Origin: Actinomycetes bacterium
Lineage (GTDB): Bacteria > Actinomycetota > Actinomycetes > Propionibacteriales > Propionibacteriaceae
DNA: 29,139 nt
Direction: 5' to 3'
Assembly: GCA_023442485.1 (NCBI GenBank)
Contig: JAEZZG010000031.1
Span: 1 to 29,139 of the forward strand
Shown here: positions 6,819-13,906 of the stretch, in pieces
How positions within the stretch are numbered: the first letter of the stretch is position 1
Layout of the letters: each line of letters opens with the position of its first letter
Position numbers and translations under genes: made by a program
The notes under the pieces: generated by a model
What the model was told of the DNA's origin: nothing
Databases searched by the model: none
The model's input: the letters and a program-made list of their open reading frames with translations, nothing else

Positions 6819-8309
6819 CTACAAAGCAGCAATACTGTCGAACCAGGGCTCAATCTTGCGATATGCGTCGAGGAATAGGTCGTACGGACGACGATAGGCC
6901 TGGACGCGAGCGGGATCGGGTTCGACATCGGCAGAGCGCTGAGACAAGCGCTGGGCGATCGAGAAGTCCTCGAAGACCCCGGCACCAACCCCGGCGACGA
7001 CGGCTGCACCGATGGCGTTGGCTTCGTCAACGATGTTGCGAGCTGCCACCGGCAGGTCCCAGATGTCAGCCATGAGCTTCATCATCAGGGAAGATTTCGC
7101 GAGACCGCCAATCGCGTCGATGTGGTCGATACTCCACCCAGCGTCAGTGAAGGCACGCAGGCCGGTGAGCAGGTTGAATGCGACCCCTTCGAGGACTGCG
7201 CGAACCATGTGGGGTTGTTTGTGTTCGATGTGCAGACCTGCGAAGACACCGCGAGCTAGCGGGTTCCAGTAGGGGGAACGTTCCCCGATCAGGTGTGGCA
7301 GGAAGAACAGGCCTTGGGTGGCAGCTTCGACTTCGGATGCGGCCTCGAATATGTCGTCATAGCTGGCTCCACCGCCGAGCACCTCAACCGCCCAGCTCGC
7401 CGAGGCACCGCCTGCTTGCATCGTCGCAGTGGGGACGAACATGCCGGGGATGACGTGGTTGAAGGTCATCGACCGCATCTCGGGGTCGAGTAATGGTTTG
7501 TCAGATGCGACCGATACCCACGATGATGATCCGAGATAGCAGTAGGCACCAGATTCGGCATCAATGATCCCAGCACCCAGGGCTGCCAGTGGCCCGTCCC
7601 CGCCACCCATGACGACCTTGGTTCCCTCGGCCAGACCGGTGGCGGCTGCAGCCTCAGCCGTGACGGTTCCGATCACGTCCGTTGATTCTGCGATGTCGGG
7701 GAAGAGGGAGAGGTCTAGGTCGGCGGCTTGGATGATCTCCTCGGACCACGTCTTGGCGTGTTGATCGTAGGCGTTGGTCGAGGATGCGTCCGAAGGATCA
7801 GTGGCCAGTACTCCCGTGAGTTTGTAGGCGACATAGTCCTTAGCCAGACAGAACTTCTTCATCGCGGCGAAGGCATCTGGTTCATGGTCTCGCAGCCACA
7901 TGATCTTGGTGAGCGAGTAGGTACAGTTGAGCCGGTGCCCGGTGATCTTGTAGGCCTGATCCATCGAAATCGTCTCGAGGACGCGGTCACATTGGGCGGT
8001 AGAGCGGGTATCGGCCCAAATAATCGCTGGGCGGATCGGCTCACCTTGGCCATCCAGCGGGACCATCCCCATCATTTGGCCAGAGAAGGAGACCGCCTCA
8101 ATCTCGTTGGCGTCCACTTCAGCTTGGGCAATCAAGTCTCGGGTGGCCTGGCAGAGGGCATTCCACCAATCATGCGGGTTCTGTTCGGCTTTTCCGTCAG
8201 CACCCCAGTCGGCACCGTACGGGACGGTCACTGACGACAGCATCTCGCCGGTATTCGAGATGAGGGTGGCTTTGTTGCCCGAGGTTCCTAAATCGTGGGC
8301 GATAAGCAT
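6819..8309 (-). CDS. xylB: FGGY-family carbohydrate kinase, xylulokinase-like
   Basis: This 496-residue kinase phosphorylates a sugar with ATP. Visible FGGY features are AHDLGTSGNKA at the N-terminus (first phosphate loop, D6), SFSGQMMGMVPLD (75-86), IIWADTRS (97-103), catalytic Asp in MGGGDGPLAALGAG (D238), GLFFLPHLIGERSPYW, and the C-terminal adenine site IGGLAKSSLMMKLMADI with ANAIGAAVVAG. Overall it is nearest to xylulokinases, but GQMM replaces the usual GQMH and WADTR the usual WNDGR, so the substrate may differ. A GGAGG site lies 5 bases before ATG 8309 and overlaps the end of deoC; the deoC stop is immediately adjacent, so the two genes are one transcript. Pairing with deoC suggests pentose or deoxyribose salvage. 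The gene symbol is tentative. Confidence 0.8.
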   Translation of the reverse strand: MLIAHDLGTSGNKATLISNTGEMLSSVTVPYGADWGADGKAEQNPHDWWNALCQATRDLIAQAEVDANEIEAVSFSGQMMGMVPLDGQGEPIRPAIIWADTRSTAQCDRVLETISMDQAYKITGHRLNCTYSLTKIMWLRDHEPDAFAAMKKFCLAKDYVAYKLTGVLATDPSDASSTNAYDQHAKTWSEEIIQAADLDLSLFPDIAESTDVIGTVTAEAAAATGLAEGTKVVMGGGDGPLAALGAGIIDAESGAYCYLGSSSWVSVASDKPLLDPEMRSMTFNHVIPGMFVPTATMQAGGASASWAVEVLGGGASYDDIFEAASEVEAATQGLFFLPHLIGERSPYWNPLARGVFAGLHIEHKQPHMVRAVLEGVAFNLLTGLRAFTDAGWSIDHIDAIGGLAKSSLMMKLMADIWDLPVAARNIVDEANAIGAAVVAGVGAGVFEDFSIAQRLSQRSADVEPDPARVQAYRRPYDLFLDAYRKIEPWFDSIAAL

Positions 8310-8981
8310 TTATTCCTCCAAACTTTCGACAATGGCAATTCCTGCAGACGTACCCAGGCGGGTGACACCTAGTTCGACATAAGTGAGGGCGTCAGCGGCA
8401 GTGCGGATACCGCCAGCGGCTTTGATACCAACCGCATCCCCGACAACCTCTTTCATCAAGATGACGTCATCGAAGGTGGCTCCGGACGGCCCGAACCCCG
8501 TTGACGTCTTAATGAAGTCCGGGCGGACTTCTTTGGCAATGGCGGCAACAGTGCGCTTTTCCTGATCGGTGAGGTAGCAGTTCTCGAAAATGACCTTGCT
8601 GATCACACCGTGCTGGCGGCACATGGTCACGATCCGGTTCATTTCATCTTCGATGTAGTCGGTGTGGCCGTCCTTGAGTTGCCCGATATTGATCACATAG
8701 TCGATCTCGTCGGCGCCGTTAGTGATGGCGTTGTCGGTTTCGCGAATCTTATCGACGACGGTGGTTTGCCCAAGCGGGAAGCCGATGGCGGCTCCGACGT
8801 GGACTGGGGAACCGGCAAGTAACTCTTTGCAGAGTTTGACCGGGGCCGGATTGATCGCCACCATCGCAAACCCATAGTCACGAGCTTCTTGGCACAGCTT
8901 TTCAAATCCTGCCCTGGTGGCGTCGGCCTTCAGCAGGGTGTGATCAACCATTGCGGCAATCTCATTCTTGGTGTACTTCAT
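8310..8981 (-). CDS. deoC: deoxyribose-phosphate aldolase
   Basis: DeoC splits 2-deoxyribose-5-phosphate into glyceraldehyde-3-phosphate and acetaldehyde. The 223-residue protein has the usual length. Key features are DHTLLKADAT at the N-terminus, GADEIDYVINIG (D94 region), the Schiff-base lysine in DFIKTSTGFG (K158), and the second lysine in GIKAAGGIRTA (K187). GAGGAGA lies just upstream of ATG 8981. It is the first gene of a two-gene leftward operon with the FGGY kinase, which follows without a gap. A palindrome and a TTGACA element lie about 60-75 bases upstream, so sugar- or nucleoside-responsive control is likely. Confidence 0.95.
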   Translation of the reverse strand: MKYTKNEIAAMVDHTLLKADATRAGFEKLCQEARDYGFAMVAINPAPVKLCKELLAGSPVHVGAAIGFPLGQTTVVDKIRETDNAITNGADEIDYVINIGQLKDGHTDYIEDEMNRIVTMCRQHGVISKVIFENCYLTDQEKRTVAAIAKEVRPDFIKTSTGFGPSGATFDDVILMKEVVGDAVGIKAAGGIRTAADALTYVELGVTRLGTSAGIAIVESLEE

Positions 8982-9036
8982 CTTCTCTCCTCATTGAGCG
9001 CAGATTCTGCGTCCAGTCTAGAGAGAACCACCCCTA

Positions 9037-9057
9037 GTTGTCCGTACAACATGTCAA
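9037..9057 (-). promoter_or_regulatory. TTGACA -35 element followed by a palindromic operator (deoC operon)
   Basis: On the minus strand a perfect TTGACA (9057-9052) is followed directly by GTTGT-ACGG-ACAAC (9050-9037). The TTGTACGGACAA core resembles GntR-type operators. It lies upstream of deoC, where a repressor would block RNA polymerase. I see no strong -10 at ideal spacing, so the transcription start is uncertain. No gene is visible between 8982 and 9344: this 363-base stretch holds this site, a TAGAAT on the plus strand at about 9158, and the poly-C tract. Confidence 0.45.
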
Positions 9058-9312
9058 TTTGTGGAAATGGTGGGTGTGATCCGAGGGATGGGGGTGTCGT
9101 GAAACCGTTATGCAACACACCAGGCGATTATCGTCACCTGAGTCAGAGATAAAACTAGAATGAGTGGCAGATGCCGACGAGTCCTCGTGTAGCCAGCGTC
9201 GGTTGCACGATGGTTTCATCGATGTGACACCATGACTCTCGCGACGAAACGGTTTTGCATCGGTGTCCGTCACTGGATTTCGTCAGATTTCCGACGGCCA
9301 CCCCTCCGGCGT

Positions 9313-9323
9313 CCCCCCCCCCC
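9313..9323 (+). repeat. 11-base poly-C tract
   Basis: A run of 11 C residues lies 21 bases before the ATG of the next gene. Mononucleotide runs of this length are prone to slipped-strand mispairing. It sits in the leader, between the likely promoter and the AAGGA ribosome site. If translation began upstream (a TTG at 9255 is in frame), it would lie in the coding region. Confidence 0.9.
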
Positions 9324-9344
9324 GTCGCCAATAAGGATTTCCCC

Positions 9345-9872
9345 ATGGCTACCGTCCGCCGACCAGAACCGACTCGGGCTAAACCAATGATCCGTCGCGC
9401 ACCCTCCACTGAACAGGTGGACCCGGTGAAGCAGGAGACCTCCTCCGCTGCGGGATCGAGGGCGCAGAGCACGAGGCCCACCTCCCCCACTGCAGCGGCC
9501 ACTTCCCTCCCCGCATCAAAGTCTCGCACCGACGCCCACCGCGCAGCCGTCGAGGTGTCCGACGCACAGTTGGTGACCGTCCTGACCGACGCCATCGGCA
9601 CCGCAGCCTTGTGTGACGTCCTTGCTAAGAACAAATCAACGATTTCGCGCTGGCGCAGCGGCAACCCGATCCCAGACGATTCCGCCCAGAAACTGCGCTC
9701 TATCTACGAGATTTTCTCCCATCTGACCTCGCGGGAGAGCCTCGAAACCGTCCGCAACTGGTTCATCGCCATCAACCCTGAACTCGGCACGAAATCCCCA
9801 ATCAGTTTGTTGACTGAGGGTAAGTTCGCAGAGGTATATGCTGCCGCCGACGCCTTCGTCGCCCAGCACTGA
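9345..9872 (+). CDS. HTH protein with DUF2384/MbcA-ParS-like C-terminus
   Basis: This is a 175-residue protein. Residues 1-65 are a low-complexity Pro/Thr/Ser/Arg tail. Residues about 72-110 form a helix-turn-helix (GTAALCDVLAKNKSTISRWRSG). Residues about 130-172 (VRNWFIAINPELGTKSPISLLTEGKFAEVYAAADAFV) match the pattern of the Xre/MbcA/ParS toxin-binding domain (NPxLGxxxPxxLL). In classical systems such proteins are antitoxins to RES-domain NAD-consuming toxins. Here no RES gene lies beside it, so it is an orphan or works as a plain regulator. ATG 9345 has AAGGA 7 bases upstream. The poly-C tract in the leader may make its expression variable. Confidence 0.7.
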   Translation: MATVRRPEPTRAKPMIRRAPSTEQVDPVKQETSSAAGSRAQSTRPTSPTAAATSLPASKSRTDAHRAAVEVSDAQLVTVLTDAIGTAALCDVLAKNKSTISRWRSGNPIPDDSAQKLRSIYEIFSHLTSRESLETVRNWFIAINPELGTKSPISLLTEGKFAEVYAAADAFVAQH

Positions 9873-9930
9873 TCACTTAGCCCGCCGAGGGCAGGGAGTG
9901 GCCCATCTGCCATCTGCCTTCTCCCTCGGC

Positions 9931-9936
9931 TAAAAT
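9931..9936 (+). promoter_or_regulatory. -10 element TAAAAT, leaderless start
   Basis: TAAAAT lies exactly 7 bases before ATG 9944, with no Shine-Dalgarno sequence. Transcription would begin at or next to the A of the start codon. No good -35 is visible. Confidence 0.6.
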
Positions 9937-9943
9937 GCTCGTT

Positions 9944-10633
9944 ATGACTTCTAACGGCGAGATGGATCTGTTCCATATCCGCGTTTCCGACGCCGACCGG
10001 AACCGGGTGATGAACGTCTTGTCCGCTGCCTATATTGAGGGTCGGATCACCCAAGAAGAGCTTGACGAGCGCAACTCACTCGCTTTCAACGCCAAGACTT
10101 TCGGTGACCTGCGCAGACCACTCGAAGATCTGCTGTCCCCGCAGTCCATCGACTCTTTCCTATTTCAAGGAGCCGATTACCCGGCTCCCGCCCAAGGAGT
10201 CGATCGGTACGCCGGAGGCGGCTTGGTCGTCGACACCATGTCCAACAGTGCGTCACTAGTGTGGCGCACCATCATGTCGGACGGAGTGCACAAGCCGACT
10301 CGGCTCCCCGTCCAGAATTCTGTGGTATCGGTAATGGGACAAACTCTCATCGATCTCACGACTGCGGTGTGGGAGGGGTACCGTTGCTTCATCAATCTGC
10401 AGTTGGTTCTGGCGGACGCCGTCATCATCATCCCGGAAGAAGTTGAGGTCATCAACGAAGTCAAGTCCATTCTCGCCGAGACATCGGTGGGGCTTCGCAA
10501 TGCCAAGGTCCCGGTTTCGGGTTCGTTGATTTTGACCGGATGGGTGACGATGGGCACTGTGCGCGTCGCCTACCCCGGCTCCAAGGTCTTCCGAAAAATA
10601 TTTAAGAAGATCAACCGGAAGCTCGGTAGATAG
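9944..10633 (+). CDS. DUF1707 protein with LiaF-like C-terminal domain
   Basis: This is a 229-residue cytoplasmic or membrane-peripheral protein. Residues about 10-60 are a DUF1707 domain (IRVSDADRNRVMNVLSAAYIEGRITQEELDERNSLAFNAKTFGDL), common in actinobacteria. Residues about 125-215 (SVMGQTLIDLTTAVWEG, ADAVIIIPEEVEV, VPVSGSLILTGWVTMGTVRV) resemble the C-terminal beta-helix of LiaF/YvqF cell-envelope stress proteins. No transmembrane helix is evident, unlike true LiaF. An ATG at 9935 is also in frame, but ATG 9944 fits the TAAAAT spacing. It runs in the same direction as the two PH-domain membrane genes that follow, suggesting a shared envelope role. Exact function is unknown. Confidence 0.75.
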   Translation: MTSNGEMDLFHIRVSDADRNRVMNVLSAAYIEGRITQEELDERNSLAFNAKTFGDLRRPLEDLLSPQSIDSFLFQGADYPAPAQGVDRYAGGGLVVDTMSNSASLVWRTIMSDGVHKPTRLPVQNSVVSVMGQTLIDLTTAVWEGYRCFINLQLVLADAVIIIPEEVEVINEVKSILAETSVGLRNAKVPVSGSLILTGWVTMGTVRVAYPGSKVFRKIFKKINRKLGR

Positions 10634-10690
10634 GGGACCGGCAATCCAGGAATGAGCCTGTACTAGAACGATGAAGTATCGGTGAGGCAG

Positions 10691-10696
10691 TAGAAT
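10691..10696 (+). promoter_or_regulatory. -10 element TAGAAT, leaderless start
   Basis: TAGAAT lies exactly 7 bases before the GTG start at 10704, the same geometry as the preceding gene. No Shine-Dalgarno sequence is present. Confidence 0.6.
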
Positions 10697-10703
10697 CTGT
10701 CCT

Positions 10704-11201
10704 GTGTCATTAGCTGTATCCCCTGAACACCTGGACTGGATCGCCGTTCACCCTAACTACTCTAAACAACGCCTACTGAATGCCGTCATCACCTACCTAC
10801 TCCTGATTACCGGTTCAGGCCTCGCCGCCTTCATCGCGAGCCGGTACCTGCCATCGTGGTGGTGGGTCACCCTTCCCGTCGTGACCGTAATCCTGGCAGT
10901 GTGGCGGATTGCGGTGCAGCCCTCCCTGGCTAGATCGTGGCGCTATGCCTTGACAAATTCCGAACTTCACATCGCACATGGGCGGGCGTTCAAACATTTG
11001 TCAATCATTCCTTACGGACGTATTCAGATCGTCGAGGTCACCTCGGGGCCGATCTCTCGGCGGTTCGGGCTCACATCCGTCGACGTCACCACCGCGTCGG
11101 TAACCTCTGACACCACGATCCCTGGGCTCGGCGATGACGCAGCGGTGTCCTTGCGCGATACCCTCGTTGAACTCAGCGAATCCCATTCCAGTGCACTGTG
11201 A
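10704..11201 (+). CDS. bPH2-domain membrane protein (YdbS-like)
   Basis: This is a 165-residue protein starting at GTG. Two transmembrane helices lie at about 24-45 and 50-70. A bacterial PH (bPH2, DUF304) domain follows at about 78-155, with YALTNSELHIAHGR, SIIPYGRIQIVEVTSGPISRRFGL and VDVTTASVTSDTTIPGL. YdbS/YdbT pairs of this kind are known in Bacillus, where they affect resistance to some antimicrobials; the molecular role is poorly defined. The stop overlaps the next gene by 4 bases (GTGA), so the pair is translationally coupled and likely forms a complex. Confidence 0.85.
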   Translation: MSLAVSPEHLDWIAVHPNYSKQRLLNAVITYLLLITGSGLAAFIASRYLPSWWWVTLPVVTVILAVWRIAVQPSLARSWRYALTNSELHIAHGRAFKHLSIIPYGRIQIVEVTSGPISRRFGLTSVDVTTASVTSDTTIPGLGDDAAVSLRDTLVELSESHSSAL

Positions 11202-12931
11202 TGGCTAACATGGGCGAGCTGAATTATTTCCCCGAGTGGGACGATGACACAGACGACGAGACGCTGAACGAACCCATCATTGAGCGCCCCTCGAAACTGA
11301 CCGCACTTGCTTCTGCCTGGGGTTTCATGGTGGGCGGAATAGTGATCTTGCTGCGAGAACTGCTCCAAGATCGCAAATCCCCCAATTCCTTCGTTGCCAT
11401 CCTGGCTCTGGTGGTGTGTATCGGGGGTATCGTGATCGGCTTGATTGCCGGATTCTTGCAGTACTACACCACCCAGTTCATCATCGATAAGCACGAACTC
11501 CGAATCGAATACAACCTGATTCGGCATCGATCCAACAAGATTCCCTTCTCGAAGGTTCAGTCAGTCAATATCTCTCAGCCTTTCGCGGCGCGACTGCTTC
11601 GGTTGGCGAAGTTGACGATCAATGTGGGCGGAAACTCAAGCGATTTGAGTATCGCCTTCCTCCAAAAAGCTGACGCTGAGAGATTCCGCGAGATCATCAT
11701 GGCCCGGGCTAAGGCGGGTTCCGCGACGCCGTCGCAGAAAGATTCAGCCGCTGCTGCCCCTGGATCGTTAGCGGTTTACGATTCTGGGGTTATTGATTCA
11801 CCCGAGTCTTTCGACGCATCCGGTTTCGCCGAGGCCGACGGCAGTGCTGCTGGGGCTACGACACTACTGGAAACGCCGCCTCGACTACCTCAGCCCAACT
11901 TGCCTCGGCTGTTATCGGTTACCCCCGGAATGCATGACTGCGATCAGGACGGCACCCTGTTCCGGGCTAAGTCGGCAGCGTTGTGGTTTTGTGCTCTGAC
12001 CCACCATTCGACCCTGATTTCCTTCTTCATCTCCCTAGTTTTGCTGGCCATCGGCCATCTCACCGGACTCGAGGCTGCTAGTTTCAGCGCCTTGCTTCCT
12101 GCAGGTTATGCCTTGATCTCGGCACTGTGGCAACGGCTAATCACCCAGTGGGGGTTCACTGTCTCACGCCGCGACGGCAAGATCCAGATCGAGTATGGGG
12201 CAACTTCTCGCTCCTCCTACACCCTCACTCCTGACCGGATTCAGGGAGTGGCGATTTTCCAGCCACTGTTCTGGCGGCTCCTCGGTTACTACGAAATCAA
12301 GTTGACGGTATTGGGGTTCTCGCTGGCTGACCTCGGGGCCGACAGTTCAAACGTGCTGTTACCTGCAGGACGCAAAGCCGACGTCGAGGCCTTATTGGAG
12401 ACGATCTGGCCGGGCAACACGGTGGAGTCGATCGAGCGTCACCCGGTCAGCCGTCGCGCTCGATTCTTTAGGCCGGTGTCCTGGAAGCGTTATCGCTACG
12501 GCTACGACGACACCTTCGCCGTCACCGAATCTGGCCTCATCAATCACCGGGTAGCCGTGATTCCGCTGGTCCGGATTCAGTCGCTGAACCTCGCCCAGGG
12601 GCCTCTGGATCGTCTCGCCGACGTCTGGGAGGTATATCTTTGTATTTCCTTGGGCGCGGTGTCAGGCCACATCAAGTTTGTCGACTCAGCACGAGCTAGC
12701 CAGCTTGCCGAGGAGTTGACTCGACGCAGCCGTGCCGCCCGTGACGCCGCTGAGGCATATCGTCGATCTGCCTTCGACTCCACCACTAACACCCCGGAGC
12801 TGGCAGGAGCGGGCAGCACCGATGCCACCTGCGAAGACACCACGGCGCCTTCAGAATCTAGTTGTGATCAAACCGGCACTATCCCTGCCGAAATCAGCAA
12901 ACCGGACCACCCTTCCCCGCCGGTCTCCTAA
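11198..12931 (+). CDS. multi-bPH2-domain membrane protein (YdbT-like)
   Basis: This is a 577-residue protein starting at GTG 11198 (ATG 11201 is also possible). It has a Trp/Asp/Glu-rich N-terminus, two transmembrane helices (about 40-60 and 68-92), and a first bPH2 domain (about 95-165, with IDKHELRIEYNLIRHRSNKIPFSKVQSV). A Ser/Ala/Asp-rich linker (165-230) follows, then a second helix pair (about 270-310), a second bPH2 domain (IQIEYGATSRSSYTLTPDRIQGVAIFQP), and a third (GLINHRVAVIPLVRIQSLNLAQGPLDRL). The last 50 residues are Ser/Thr-rich and disordered. The three-PH layout matches YdbT-type partners of YdbS. The 4-base overlap with the upstream gene supports a functional pair at the membrane. 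Confidence 0.85.
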   Translation: MMANMGELNYFPEWDDDTDDETLNEPIIERPSKLTALASAWGFMVGGIVILLRELLQDRKSPNSFVAILALVVCIGGIVIGLIAGFLQYYTTQFIIDKHELRIEYNLIRHRSNKIPFSKVQSVNISQPFAARLLRLAKLTINVGGNSSDLSIAFLQKADAERFREIIMARAKAGSATPSQKDSAAAAPGSLAVYDSGVIDSPESFDASGFAEADGSAAGATTLLETPPRLPQPNLPRLLSVTPGMHDCDQDGTLFRAKSAALWFCALTHHSTLISFFISLVLLAIGHLTGLEAASFSALLPAGYALISALWQRLITQWGFTVSRRDGKIQIEYGATSRSSYTLTPDRIQGVAIFQPLFWRLLGYYEIKLTVLGFSLADLGADSSNVLLPAGRKADVEALLETIWPGNTVESIERHPVSRRARFFRPVSWKRYRYGYDDTFAVTESGLINHRVAVIPLVRIQSLNLAQGPLDRLADVWEVYLCISLGAVSGHIKFVDSARASQLAEELTRRSRAARDAAEAYRRSAFDSTTNTPELAGAGSTDATCEDTTAPSESSCDQTGTIPAEISKPDHPSPPVS

Positions 12932-12934
12932 GCT
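12929..12934 (+). promoter_or_regulatory. -10-like TAAGCT, leaderless start of ppgK
   Basis: TAAGCT lies 6 bases before GTG 12941 and overlaps the stop codon of the upstream gene. No Shine-Dalgarno sequence precedes the start. Confidence 0.45.
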
Positions 12935-12940
12935 GATTCC

Positions 12941-13687
12941 GTGACATACGGATTAGGAATCGACATCGGTGGATCGGGTATCAAGGGTGCTTTGGTGGAT
13001 GTGTCTACCGGAGAGATGGTGACCGAACGTACCCGAATCCCGACCCCGAGAAAGTCCAGCCCCAAGAATGTGGTTGCTGTGGTCAACGAGCTCGTCGAGG
13101 GGTTCGCCGATCAACTCGGTGATGGACCGATCGGGATCACCGTCCCAGCGCCGGTGAAGTCCGGCAAGATCATGATGATGGCCAACCTACACAAATCCTG
13201 GGTAGGTCTGGATGCTGATTCTTTCTTTTCGGATTCGCTGGGGCGCGAAGTTCATCTGGTCAATGACGCCGACGCTGCCGGTCTAGCGGAGGTTGCCTTC
13301 GGTGCTGCACGAGGCCACGACGGTGTGGTTGTGGTCACCACGTTAGGGACGGGGATCGGCACCGCGATCGTCCATGACGGCAAGCTGCTGCCTAACACGG
13401 AACTTGGCCACCTTGAAATCGACGGCCACGACGCAGAGTCTCGGGCATCGTCTGGATTCCGTGAACGCAAGAGGATGAGTTACAAGCGCTGGGCGAAGCG
13501 CCTAGAGAAGTACTACTCCACCGTGGAGAGACTGTTGTGGCCAGACCTGTTCGTCGTCGGAGGCGGAGTATCGAAGAACCATGAGAAATTCCTGCCCTTG
13601 ATGAAGCTTCAGACGCCGATCGTTGCGGCCAAGCTGCTCAACCAGGCGGGCATCATCGGGGCGAGCCTTTACGCGACACAGCGCTGA
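12941..13687 (+). CDS. ppgK: polyphosphate glucokinase
   Basis: This 248-residue ROK-family kinase makes glucose-6-phosphate from glucose using polyphosphate (and often ATP). It shows GLGIDIGGSGIKGALVD at the N-terminus (phosphate loop), LVNDADAAGLAE (catalytic Asp region), TLGTGIGTAI, and ELGHLEIDG. The basic stretch RERKRMSYKRWAKRLEKYYS is characteristic of actinobacterial polyphosphate glucokinases and likely helps bind polyphosphate. The ROK zinc-cysteine cluster is absent, as expected for this subfamily. The length is close to the family norm. It begins 9 bases after the PH-domain gene, but its own -10-like hexamer suggests separate transcription. Pgi at 19071-20744 takes its product onward. 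Confidence 0.93.
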   Translation: MTYGLGIDIGGSGIKGALVDVSTGEMVTERTRIPTPRKSSPKNVVAVVNELVEGFADQLGDGPIGITVPAPVKSGKIMMMANLHKSWVGLDADSFFSDSLGREVHLVNDADAAGLAEVAFGAARGHDGVVVVTTLGTGIGTAIVHDGKLLPNTELGHLEIDGHDAESRASSGFRERKRMSYKRWAKRLEKYYSTVERLLWPDLFVVGGGVSKNHEKFLPLMKLQTPIVAAKLLNQAGIIGASLYATQR

Positions 13688-13831
13688 CTACGCGATCCCG
13701 AGCAGATCTGAGTAGATCTGAGACCCAGGTCCGCTGGCTCTCACAGCAAAATGGGGCGGTGAAGTGCAGTGAGTGCGGGGCGGGCCATCGGCGATAGCTG
13801 GGTGGGCTGTGGGCTCTGAGTTAACTAATAA

Positions 13832-13860
13832 CTGGTGGCCTCTACGCGAGAGACCACCAG
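13832..13860. terminator. hairpin between convergent ppgK and the Pro/Gln-tailed gene
   Basis: CTGGTGG-C-CTCT, loop ACGCG and AGAG-A-CCACCAG form an 11-pair stem with one mismatch, followed on the plus strand by AAATCAGTTTTCTT. It lies between two converging genes and can terminate ppgK. The rest of 13688-13906 shows no gene. Confidence 0.65.
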
Positions 13861-13906
13861 AAATCAGTTTTCTTGTGAGTGGACGGGGATTGTCCCCGGC
13901 GCACTC

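Noticed and set aside
9155..9664. Leftward frame opposite the DUF2384-like gene
   Set aside because: No ribosome site or recognisable domain; the rightward frame has HTH and toxin-binding motifs.
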